Shown here piece by piece: positions 1 to 5,786 of a DNA stretch of 8,272 nt. Origin of the DNA: Sneathiella sp. GTDB taxonomy: Bacteria > Pseudomonadota > Alphaproteobacteria > Sneathiellales > Sneathiellaceae. The notes beneath the pieces are model-generated. The model was not told the origin of the DNA. It searched no databases and saw only the letters and a program-made list of their open reading frames with translations. The translations under genes were made by a program, and so were the position numbers. The first letter of the stretch is position 1; each line of letters starts with the position of its first letter. Location: positions 1 to 8,272 of the forward strand of contig JAESPT010000379.1 of assembly GCA_016765515.1 (NCBI GenBank), written 5' to 3'.

Positions 1-716
1 TCGCTCAGCGTTTTAAATTTATCGCTGGCACTCCAGTCGAATTTGCCGGAGTCAACAATTACGCCGCCGATGGAATTGCCGTGACCGCCCAGGAATTTTG
101 TGGCCGAGTGAACAACAATATCCGCGCCCCATTCAATAGGGCGGCACAGATAGGGCGTTGCCAAAGTATTATCAACAATAAGAGGGATGCCGGCTTCATG
201 GGCGATCTTGGCAATAGCCTCAATATCAGTAACCACTCCACCTGGATTTGCCAGGCTTTCGATGAAGATTGCCTTACATTTTGAAGTAAGCGCTTTTCTG
301 AAATTTTCTGGATTGTCCGGATCAACAAATTTGGCATGCCAATCGAATTTTTTGAATGAATGGCTGAACTGGGTGATCGAACCTCCATAAAGACGGGTTG
401 AGGCAAGAAACTCGTCACCTGGTTCCATCAAAGTATGAAAGACAATCATCTGCGCAGCATGGCCTGATGCGACAGCAAGACCTGTTGCGCCACCTTCAAG
501 CGTTGCAACCCGTTCTTCCAAAACTGCATTTGTTGGATTGGTCAGACGTGTATAGATATTGCCAAACGCCTGCAAATTAAACAATTCAGCCGCATGATCC
601 GCATCATCAAAAACATAGGATGCGGTCTGATAAATTGGTGTAATGCGCGCGCCAGTCGTCGGATCAGGTGACGCCCCAGCATGAATAGAGAGGGTTTCGA
701 ACTTTGGTTCAGTCAT
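1..716 (-). CDS. metY: O-acetylhomoserine aminocarboxypropyltransferase (O-acetylhomoserine sulfhydrylase), partial, C-terminus beyond left edge
   Basis: A PLP enzyme of the Cys/Met metabolism family (fold type I) that makes homocysteine from O-acetylhomoserine and sulfide in the cytosol, the direct-sulfhydrylation route to methionine. The visible 238 residues start MTEPKFETLSIHAGASPDP and hold the family landmarks. These are the YTRLTNPTN segment (about 55-63), the EGG/ASGHAA phosphate-binding region (74-88), VDNT with the PLP-ring aspartate (D182) and SATKFLGGHG with the Schiff-base lysine (K207). The family is usually about 425-435 residues, so roughly 55% is present. The ATG (716-714) overlaps the TGA of the upstream CoA-binding gene in an ATGA, with a GGA about 9 bases ahead, so translation is probably coupled. 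The long N-terminal region and the substrate loop favour MetY over cystathionine gamma-synthase or MetZ, but this is by recognition only. No promoter of its own is visible. Confidence 0.93.
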   Translation of the reverse strand, partial: MTEPKFETLSIHAGASPDPTTGARITPIYQTASYVFDDADHAAELFNLQAFGNIYTRLTNPTNAVLEERVATLEGGATGLAVASGHAAQMIVFHTLMEPGDEFLASTRLYGGSITQFSHSFKKFDWHAKFVDPDNPENFRKALTSKCKAIFIESLANPGGVVTDIEAIAKIAHEAGIPLIVDNTLATPYLCRPIEWGADIVVHSATKFLGGHGNSIGGVIVDSGKFDWSASDKFKTLS

Positions 717-1207
717 ATTCTTTTTCCTAAGAGCTTTTTTCGTTTCGACGAAATAATACCTGAACGGCCACCCATATAGGCAATCTCCCCCGACAGGCGG
801 CCAAATTCAATTTTCGGACAACGGTTCATAATGACCCGCATCCCCGCTTTTTCAGCAGCTCTCGCTGCAGCCTCATGAATGACACCCAATTGCATCCACA
901 GAACTTTTGCGCCTATGGAAATTGCCTCTTCAGTGATACCGGGGATAGCCTCCGAATTACGGAAGCAATCCACCATATCAATCGGAACGTTGATGTCACT
1001 CAAGCGCGCGAAGACCTGCTCTCCCAGTAGCTCTGTGCCCGCTTTCCCCGGATTGACCGGGATAATGCGATATCCTTTTCTTTGCATGTAGCGCATGACA
1101 AAATAAGATGGTCGAACCGGATTATCGCTTGCTCCCACGACGGCGATTGTCTTCACATCTTTCAGGATATCACCAACATACTCGTCACTATACTGTTCAT
1201 GATCCAT
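713..1207 (-). CDS. CoA-binding domain protein (YccU-like Rossmann fold)
   Basis: A small cytosolic protein of 164 residues made almost wholly of one CoA_binding_2 (succinyl-CoA synthetase alpha-type) Rossmann domain. Visible marks are the glycine-rich VVGASDNP loop (23-30) after beta-strand 1, the IIPVNPG strand-turn (48-54), the LWMQLGV segment (103-109) and the NRCPKIE motif (128-134) near the end. It lacks the catalytic histidine domain and ATP-grasp partner of real CoA ligases, so it is probably a nucleotide- or CoA-binding accessory protein; its true role is unknown. Start choice: in-frame ATGs lie at 1225, 1213 and 1207. I chose 1207 (MDHEQYSDEY) because AGGG lies 9 bases ahead and the family usually begins there. 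The 1213 ATG overlaps the upstream stop as ATGA and is a real alternative. It lies between the hydratase-like gene and metY in one operon. Confidence 0.9.
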   Translation of the reverse strand: MDHEQYSDEYVGDILKDVKTIAVVGASDNPVRPSYFVMRYMQRKGYRIIPVNPGKAGTELLGEQVFARLSDINVPIDMVDCFRNSEAIPGITEEAISIGAKVLWMQLGVIHEAAARAAEKAGMRVIMNRCPKIEFGRLSGEIAYMGGRSGIISSKRKKLLGKRI

Positions 1208-1209
1208 GT

Positions 1210-2016
1210 TCATTTGCCCTGCCATTTGGGATCACGTTTTTCCAAGAAGGCAGTAATGCCTTCCTGTGCATCCAGGGTTTGCATATTGTCTGCCATCACT
1301 TCAGAGGTATAGGCGTAAGCCTCCGCCAATGAAAGAGGAAGCTGTTTATAAAAGGCTGTCTTGCCCGTTTTAACTGTGAGCGGTGACTTTGATGCGATGC
1401 GCGCGGCAAATTCCTCAACCGTTGTATCCAGTTCTTCTGCAGGGACAGCTCGGTTGATCAATCCGATCCGAGCTGCATGTTCCGCATCAATGAACTCACC
1501 GCCAAGCAACATTTCCATGGCATGTTTTGGCGATACATTCCGGCTCAGTGCCACCATTGGAGTAGAGCAGAACAATCCTAGATTAACGCCCGGTGTTGCA
1601 AAGCGGGAGGTATCACTTGCAAAGGCCAAGTCACAGCTGGCCACCAGTTGACATCCAGCCGCTGTTGCTATGCCGTCAACTTTAGCAATAACCGGTTTGG
1701 GTAAATGGACAACGGTTTGCATCATCTGGCTACACTGATTAAACAGGGCCAGCATGGTTTCCTGCCGGCTATCGCCGATTACTTCTTTCAAATTATGACC
1801 GGAGGAGAAAACAGGTCCCTTAGCTTCCAAGACAACAACATGCACATCTGCGCGCGCGCCCAGCTCGGTAAGGGTTGTTTCAATCTCGCTCATCATGGTC
1901 GAAGAAAGCGCGTTGCGCGAGGTCGGATTATTCAGACGCACTCTGGCAATTTTATCGTCGACAACAACATTGAGATTTTCCGGCCTGTTTGCAACAGGTT
2001 TTGGTGATGCAGGCAT
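1210..2016 (-). CDS. Enoyl-CoA hydratase/isomerase family protein, ECHDC3-like, lacking the catalytic glutamates
   Basis: A 268-residue crotonase-fold protein. The oxyanion-hole segments are visible as SSGHNLKE (71-78) and ATAAGCQL (117-124), followed by FATPGVNLGLFCSTP (139-153), a stretch I recall as typical of the ECHDC3 subgroup. The C-terminal QEGITAFLEKRDPKW (251-265) is also family-like. In rat mitochondrial hydratase the two catalytic glutamates (144 and 164) fall at positions occupied here by Q123 and G143, so classical hydration of enoyl-CoA is unlikely. It may bind acyl-CoA or catalyse another crotonase reaction. The open frame reaches 2103, but the start at 2016 is preferred because GGAGGA lies 7 bases ahead and the family alignment begins soon after. 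It is the first gene of the minus-strand operon. Its TGA (1212-1210) overlaps an ATG of the next gene. Confidence 0.92.
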   Translation of the reverse strand: MPASPKPVANRPENLNVVVDDKIARVRLNNPTSRNALSSTMMSEIETTLTELGARADVHVVVLEAKGPVFSSGHNLKEVIGDSRQETMLALFNQCSQMMQTVVHLPKPVIAKVDGIATAAGCQLVASCDLAFASDTSRFATPGVNLGLFCSTPMVALSRNVSPKHAMEMLLGGEFIDAEHAARIGLINRAVPAEELDTTVEEFAARIASKSPLTVKTGKTAFYKQLPLSLAEAYAYTSEVMADNMQTLDAQEGITAFLEKRDPKWQGK

Positions 2017-2023
2017 GGGGATT

Positions 2024-2029
2024 TCCTCC
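2024..2029 (-). promoter_or_regulatory. Shine-Dalgarno site fixing the hydratase-like start
   Basis: GGAGGA on the minus strand, 7 bases before the ATG at 2016. It is the strongest ribosome-binding match in the region and argues against the longer open frame that reaches 2103. Confidence 0.85.
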
Positions 2030-2121
2030 GAAGATGTTTTTCTTCTATTTTGCCATACCTTGGTAACTTTGACCAGTCGTTCAATGGCGATGTCGCAGGG
2101 CAAACCAGATGCAGGCTGCTT

Positions 2122-2150
2122 TTCACAATGTATCCGTCGATACGTTTATT
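2122..2150 (+). promoter_or_regulatory. Candidate promoter with an inverted repeat in the spacer, upstream of the propeller gene
   Basis: TTCACA (2122-2127, five of six to the -35 consensus) and TTTATT (2145-2150, four of six to the -10) are separated by 17 bases. The spacer contains a perfect 5-base inverted repeat, GTATC-CGTC-GATAC (2130-2143), which is where a repressor or MerR-type activator could sit. The site lies in the divergent gap between the minus-strand operon and the plus-strand gene, so it could serve either direction. This is read by eye; the -10 is weak. Confidence 0.3.
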
Positions 2151-2201
2151 CTTAAAAGTGTTAAACGCAATCCTTCAAAAGTCCAGGAAATTTGCCGCCA
2201 T

Positions 2202-2206
2202 AGGAG
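2202..2206 (+). promoter_or_regulatory. Shine-Dalgarno site fixing the propeller-protein start
   Basis: AGGAG with 7 bases to the ATG at 2214. The frame stays open upstream to an ATG at 2109, but that start has no comparable site and its extra 35 residues look like untranslated leader. Confidence 0.8.
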
Positions 2207-2213
2207 CCTGAGA

Positions 2214-3599
2214 ATGCAATTGTTCGACTTCACTGATCGTCTGTCAGCCACCCTGCCGAACATAGATCGCCAGCATGTGATAAAGTTTAACAACAGTTGG
2301 CTACGGATAAAGCAGGTAAAAGGGGTTAGTACCTATTTGGTCGCCTATCGGGCAATGGTATTCAAAAATCGAAAAGGGGCAACACAATATAAATTTGCCG
2401 ATCCGGCTCCAACGTGTCCCGGCCATCCCGGGACACCGTGGGCAGAAGGATGGAATAGTGATCGGGAATTTGATGGGATTGGAATAGCGGTCGTTCAAAT
2501 CGATTGTTCGACAACCAAAAGTCTTGCTCGATCTTTGTGTGTTGTGAGTGACCAGATTATTGAAGGCTCAGATAAACATGAAGATCCGCGTATATTTGAA
2601 ATGGGCGGAAAATTCTATCTCCATACCCATCAGTATTTTCCTAATTCTTTGCATGAAAAACCGACGCGAAAATATGCTCCATCCAGAAAGACACCTTCTT
2701 ATAACTATTCCACCGTACGAGATTCTGAGCTTTGTGTAGTTGTTACAGAACTTGAAAAAAATGAGGAAAGATACGAACTTGGAAAAACTTGCTTCTATGG
2801 GGTGAATCCGACTGGATATTGGGAAAAGAACTATGGTTTCTTTACCGATGTGGGGTGCTTGAATGCAGTATATGGTGTTGGTGATTACAGTGACGGTTTT
2901 GCCGTATTGCAGTCCGATGCGGGGAGGATAGAAAAAACAAATCCTTATGAAAATATTCCAGCAAAACTCGTTCGACCCTACGGGGATGTGGAAGCGAATT
3001 CTTCTGAAAATTGCTTTGTTCAAATTGAAAAACACCTCAGATCATTTGTAAAAGACCGCCAGAGATCAGCTTTCTTTTCTTCCAGCGGACCTCTTCTGCG
3101 GACAAACGGTGATCGTTGGTTAGGTGTTGGCCATGTGAAGGTTCTCTACAAGCATTGTATCATTGAAAATTCAGATGACCCTGTTCCAAACCTGAATAAA
3201 CTCATACACAAATTTCTGGGGAACGGATCTCATATTGTGGCGGTTTCGCCTGAGAAGGTCCTTGAAAATCCAGTTAGTGAAAACAGAGGGAAGGTTATTT
3301 TAAACAATGGCATGATGTATTTTTCTTTTCTCTATGAAATTGAAAAAAAGGGGAGAAGTTACGGTTTGAGACGGTTTTCCAATGCCTTTATTATCACCGG
3401 TCCAAATGATCCAAAAATGGTGCAATTTGCGACGAACCTTGCCCCTATAAAAAACGGGTATGTCCTTAGTTTTGGGGAAAATGATTTTCGGGCAAGTGTT
3501 GTCGTTCTCTCTCATAGGGAAGTCACAAGGCTTTTAAAGCACAACGCGAGTAGTTTTTCTGCAACTGATTATGATTTTGAGCTTATTGATCCATGCTAG
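2214..3599 (+). CDS. Putative five-bladed beta-propeller protein, GH130-like (mannoside phosphorylase/transferase superfamily), function unknown
   Basis: A 461-residue protein with no signal peptide or membrane segment, so probably cytosolic. I do not recognise a named gene. Several motifs resemble the furanosidase-type five-bladed propellers, above all GH130 and its glycosyltransferase-like relatives. They are SWLRIKQVKG..YLVAYR (28-46, a first blade), HEDPRIFEMGGKFYLH (122-137, the EDPR signature), YWEKNYGFF (202-210, like the EKNW-PF turn), SSGPLLRTNGDRWLGVGH (290-307) and QFATNLAP..GYVLSFGENDFRA (404-427). The last resembles the closing strands, where an ISYG-x-D pattern is usual. Each blade ends with short alternating hydrophobic strands. 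If the resemblance holds, the substrate would be a mannoside or related glycan or sugar phosphate, but no catalytic residue can be assigned safely. It sits between two parts of an otherwise familiar alphaproteobacterial block and looks AT-richer than its neighbours, hinting at insertion. A 100-base gap without a terminator separates it from the thioesterase gene. Confidence 0.8.
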   Translation: MQLFDFTDRLSATLPNIDRQHVIKFNNSWLRIKQVKGVSTYLVAYRAMVFKNRKGATQYKFADPAPTCPGHPGTPWAEGWNSDREFDGIGIAVVQIDCSTTKSLARSLCVVSDQIIEGSDKHEDPRIFEMGGKFYLHTHQYFPNSLHEKPTRKYAPSRKTPSYNYSTVRDSELCVVVTELEKNEERYELGKTCFYGVNPTGYWEKNYGFFTDVGCLNAVYGVGDYSDGFAVLQSDAGRIEKTNPYENIPAKLVRPYGDVEANSSENCFVQIEKHLRSFVKDRQRSAFFSSSGPLLRTNGDRWLGVGHVKVLYKHCIIENSDDPVPNLNKLIHKFLGNGSHIVAVSPEKVLENPVSENRGKVILNNGMMYFSFLYEIEKKGRSYGLRRFSNAFIITGPNDPKMVQFATNLAPIKNGYVLSFGENDFRASVVVLSHREVTRLLKHNASSFSATDYDFELIDPC

Positions 3600-3699
3600 T
3601 TGAAAGGCCGCCATCACCGGGAGAGGCTTCCTTGATCCTGCAAAGGGGGATATAACAAGCTCAATTGTGGATTAACCAGTAGAGAAGAGCGTATCTCCC

Positions 3700-4143
3700 A
3701 TGCCCGTCATGACCCCAGCCATGTTGCATCAGTTTATCAAAAATGAATTTCCGCAAGTTCTGCATCTGGGGTGCACTATTGAGCATGTGGATGATTCTTC
3801 GATTACTGTGCGAATGAAGGCGTCAGAGAAGCATTTACGGCCCGGCGGTACTGTTTCCGGCCCAACCATGATGGAGCTTGCAGATGCTACCATGTACTTC
3901 TTGTTGCTCGCCCAAATTGGTCCGGTGGCGCTCGCGGTCACGACCAGTCTGAACATAAATTTCCTGCGAAAGCCTGAGCCGGGTGATTTGATCGCTCGCG
4001 GTAAATTATTGAAGCTTGGCAAGACCTTAGCCACGGGAGAAATCTCCATATATTCGGGCGGGGGAGAAGAGCCGGTTGCTCACGTGGTGACGACCTACTC
4101 CATTCCACCAAAAAAGAGCATGAATATTGAGCCAAATGTATAG
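3700..4143 (+). CDS. PaaI-family hotdog-fold thioesterase
   Basis: A 147-residue single hotdog domain, the normal size for acyl-CoA thioesterases of the PaaI/YbgC-like group, which release CoA from acyl or aryl thioesters as cytosolic oligomers. The core motif HLRPGGTVSGPTMMELAD (45-62) matches the central helix region. The glycines bind the thioester carbonyl and D62 occupies the usual catalytic acid position. The usual HGG is replaced by PGG-TVSG, a common variant. The TTSLNINFLRKPEPGDL segment (81-97) is the next conserved strand-turn. The ATG at 3700 has GAAGAG about 10 bases ahead; an ATG at 3709 is possible but would be further from it. The substrate cannot be told. From memory, a gene of this kind commonly precedes rplM in alphaproteobacteria. 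It may be cotranscribed with the propeller gene, since no terminator lies between them. Confidence 0.9.
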   Translation: MPVMTPAMLHQFIKNEFPQVLHLGCTIEHVDDSSITVRMKASEKHLRPGGTVSGPTMMELADATMYFLLLAQIGPVALAVTTSLNINFLRKPEPGDLIARGKLLKLGKTLATGEISIYSGGGEEPVAHVVTTYSIPPKKSMNIEPNV

Positions 4144-4160
4144 CGGTAATATAATACCGC
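4143..4160 (+). other. Small hairpin at the thioesterase stop codon
   Basis: A perfect 6-base inverted repeat, GCGGTA-ATATAA-TACCGC, begins on the last base of the TAG stop. No T-run follows directly (one lies at 4187-4192), so it is not a classical intrinsic terminator. It may protect the 3' end or act as a weak stop before the rplM promoter. Confidence 0.4.
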
Positions 4161-4195
4161 AGGCATAATCTCTCGTATCTATTAAGTTTTTTCGA

Positions 4196-4224
4196 TTGAC
4201 TTGGCAAAAAAGTGAAATTATAAC
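4196..4224 (+). promoter_or_regulatory. Sigma-70-type promoter of rplM-rpsI
   Basis: TTGACT (4196-4201) and TATAAC (4219-4224) are separated by exactly 17 bases, each five of six to consensus. This fits the strong housekeeping expression expected for a ribosomal protein operon. The predicted transcription start is near 4231, giving a leader of about 66 bases. Confidence 0.8.
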
Positions 4225-4237
4225 CCGCTTCAAGTTC

Positions 4238-4264
4238 AAGGGGCCGTATGCTCCCTTTATTTTG
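4238..4264 (+). promoter_or_regulatory. Leader hairpin with U-rich tail before rplM (possible attenuator)
   Basis: AAGGGG (4238-4243) can pair with the CTCCCTT side (4251-4257). One alternative adds two more pairs with a bulged U and a five-base loop. The sequence TTATTTTGTTTT follows. It lies in the predicted transcript leader, between the promoter and the ribosome-binding site. It resembles a modest intrinsic terminator and could serve autoregulation by a ribosomal protein, but the stem is short and I know of no described leader of this kind in this class. Confidence 0.4.
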
Positions 4265-4296
4265 TTTTGGCACGCATAAGCGAAGGCTAAATTTTA

Positions 4297-4761
4297 ATGA
4301 AAACCTATTCTGCAAAACCGAGTGAGGTTGAGAAGAAATGGCTGTTGATCGATGCTGAAGGCCTCGTTCTCGGTCGTCTCGCATCGATTATTGCGAACCG
4401 CCTGCGCGGTAAGCATAAACCCATGTTCACACCTCACATTGATTGTGGTGACAATGTTATTGTCATCAATGCTGATAAAATTGTGATGACTGGCAAGAAA
4501 TTGACAGACAAAAAATTCTACTGGCACACTGGATATCCTGGCGGCATCAAAGAGCGCACAATGGAAAAAATTCTGGGGGGTGCGCATCCTGAGCGTGTTC
4601 TGCAGAAAGCTGTGCAGCGGATGATTCCAAAAGGCCCCATGGGTCGCGTTCAATTTGGTAACCTGCATGCCTATGCCGGCCCTGAGCATAAACATGAAGC
4701 ACAGAAGCCTGTAGTGCTGGATGTTGCTGCCATGAACTCTAAGAATACAAGGAGCGTTTGA
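4297..4761 (+). CDS. rplM: 50S ribosomal protein L13
   Basis: A 154-residue L13 protein, an early-assembling component of the large subunit that binds 23S rRNA. The sequence is recognisable throughout: [15 protein letters not shown] at the start, [20 protein letters not shown] (24-43), [19 protein letters not shown] (50-68), YWHTGYPGG and the MIPKGPMGR motif, then [16 protein letters not shown] near the end. The length is usual for alphaproteobacteria, slightly longer than the E. coli protein (about 142 residues). The ATG has GAAGG 10 bases ahead. It is the first gene of the rplM-rpsI operon, driven by the promoter at 4196-4224. The rpsI ribosome-binding site lies inside its last codons and its TGA ends 2 bases before the rpsI ATG. 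Confidence 0.98.
   Translation: MKTYSAKPSEVEKKWLLIDAEGLVLGRLASIIANRLRGKHKPMFTPHIDCGDNVIVINADKIVMTGKKLTDKKFYWHTGYPGGIKERTMEKILGGAHPERVLQKAVQRMIPKGPMGRVQFGNLHAYAGPEHKHEAQKPVVLDVAAMNSKNTRSV
4749..4754 (+). promoter_or_regulatory. Shine-Dalgarno site of rpsI inside rplM
   Basis: AAGGAG with 9 bases to the ATG at 4764. It supports that ATG over the in-frame TTG at 4758, which would be only 3 bases away. Confidence 0.85.
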
Positions 4762-4763
4762 GT

Positions 4764-5300
4764 ATGGCTGATGAAGTATCCTCTCTCGACGATTTGAAAG
4801 ATCTGACAAGTGGCGCGGCGACAGCGGCGACAACTGCCCCTGTTGAAGGTTCTGAAGTTATCGAAGCAGCTGAAGTGATTGAAGTCATTTTACCTGATCC
4901 AAAGATCGACGATCTTGGCCGCTCTTATGCAACAGGCAAACGTAAAAACGCGATTGCTCGTGTTTGGATCAAACCAGGTAGCGGCAAAATCACGGTGAAT
5001 GGACGGGATCAGGAAACTTATTTTGCACGCCCTGTGCTCCGTATGATCCTGGCTCAATCTTTCCAGGTTGTTGATCGTGTTGATCAGTTTGACGTGATTT
5101 GTACCGTTAAAGGTGGTGGCCTTTCTGGTCAGGCTGGTGCGGTTCGTCATGGTGTTTCAAAAGCATTGATGTATTACGAACCAGCTTTGCGCCCTGCGCT
5201 TAAAGCCGCTGGTTTCCTCACACGGGATAGTCGTGTTGTTGAACGTAAAAAATACGGCCGTGCGAAAGCCCGCAAGAGCTTCCAGTTCTCCAAGCGTTAA
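4764..5300 (+). CDS. rpsI: 30S ribosomal protein S9 with long acidic N-terminal extension
   Basis: A 178-residue S9 protein of the small-subunit head, whose basic C-terminal tail reaches the P-site tRNA. The S9 core runs from about residue 52 ([21 protein letters not shown]) through [20 protein letters not shown] (116-135) to the highly conserved end [16 protein letters not shown], with its terminal arginine. Residues 1-51 are an Ala/Glu/Asp/Val-rich extension with a repetitive [12 protein letters not shown] stretch (31-42). Alphaproteobacterial S9 proteins often carry such an extension, but this one looks longer than the usual total of about 155-165 residues. The ATG at 4764 is chosen on its ribosome-binding site. 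It is translated together with rplM and followed by a strong terminator. Confidence 0.97.
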   Translation: MADEVSSLDDLKDLTSGAATAATTAPVEGSEVIEAAEVIEVILPDPKIDDLGRSYATGKRKNAIARVWIKPGSGKITVNGRDQETYFARPVLRMILAQSFQVVDRVDQFDVICTVKGGGLSGQAGAVRHGVSKALMYYEPALRPALKAAGFLTRDSRVVERKKYGRAKARKSFQFSKR

Positions 5301-5324
5301 GCTTTACTGGAAATTCAAATATGG

Positions 5325-5355
5325 AAAAGGGCTGCCTTCGGGCGGCCCTTTTTTT
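5325..5355 (+). terminator. Intrinsic terminator of rplM-rpsI
   Basis: A 12-pair stem (AAAAGGGCTGCC with GGCGGCCCTTTT, one G-U pair) closes a stable UUCG tetraloop and is followed by a run of seven T (5349-5355). It begins 24 bases after the rpsI stop. Confidence 0.95.
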
Positions 5356-5476
5356 GTGTGTTTTGCGTAGAATATAGTCTTTCATCTGTCGACTTAATTA
5401 AGGCAGGTCGGTCTGGATCCCTATTCTTCAAAAATTGAACTGATGGGCCGATGATTTTACCAAATTAATACCTTGC

Positions 5477-5508
5477 TTCCGCAGGGGCCGGAGTTGTTTG
5501 TTTTTTTT
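5477..5508 (+). terminator. Weak terminator-like hairpin in the intergenic region
   Basis: TTCCG and CGGAG form a 5-pair stem (one G-U) around a 7-base loop, followed by TTGTTTGTTTTTTTT (5494-5508). It has the layout of an intrinsic terminator but a short stem, and no transcript ending here is evident. It could be a backup stop for readthrough or the end of a small RNA. Confidence 0.3.
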
Positions 5509-5777
5509 ATGTAAATGTATCCATAGGTAGAATTATATAACAGTTGTAACTTAATGTAATCTCAAAACTATTGTAGATACTCAGTTTTTAATTTTTAACT
5601 CACTGTAATTAATGAAGTTTTAATTTTTTTACAAAGATTGTATTTTTCTCTGGATTTTATATGATAGAAATATAATATAACTAACTACCTAAAGTGGTTT
5701 ATTTATTATATTTATTCTTCTGTGCGGTATTCGTTCAAGTAACGAATAAAGGAATTCAAAAATCTAACAGAAATTGT

Positions 5778-5782
5778 GAGGA
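5778..5782 (+). promoter_or_regulatory. Shine-Dalgarno site of the binding-protein gene
   Basis: GAGGA with 4 bases to the ATG at 5787. It sets the start immediately before the signal peptide, rather than at the GTG 93 bases upstream. Confidence 0.7.
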
Positions 5783-5786
5783 TGAT

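Larger units (their letters stand above)
5356..5786. other. AT-rich intergenic region, no gene seen
   Basis: About 430 bases between the ribosomal terminator and the binding-protein gene. I find no convincing ORF, tRNA or known RNA. The second half (about 5500-5760) is strikingly AT-rich, with T-runs and near-repeats such as TGTAATCT and TGTAATTAATG. A 10-base palindrome CTTAATTAAG lies at 5393-5402. A TATAAT at 5671-5676 could be a -10 element for the downstream gene, but no good -35 lies 16-18 bases ahead. An open frame extends from a GTG at 5694 into the binding protein but has no ribosome-binding site. Confidence 0.7.

Noticed and set aside
2056..2065. TACC-TT-GGTA inverted repeat upstream of the hydratase-like gene
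   Set aside because: Four-base arms with a two-base gap are too short to claim as an operator.
2109..2213. N-terminal extension of the propeller protein from the ATG at 2109
   Set aside because: No ribosome-binding site at 2109, while AGGAG lies 7 bases before the ATG at 2214; the extra 35 residues do not resemble the first propeller strand.
2568..3035. 155-residue open frame on the minus strand inside the propeller gene
   Set aside because: It is antisense to a well-supported gene, has no ribosome-binding site and its translation is rich in Ile, Phe and Cys without a recognisable domain.
3600..3699. Possible terminator after the propeller gene (AAGGCC ... GGCTT)
   Set aside because: The pairing needs a bulge, the loop is long and no T-run follows.
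5694..5786. Upstream GTG start giving the binding protein a second hydrophobic segment
   Set aside because: No Shine-Dalgarno match, and the ATG at 5787 directly precedes a complete signal peptide with its own GAGGA.
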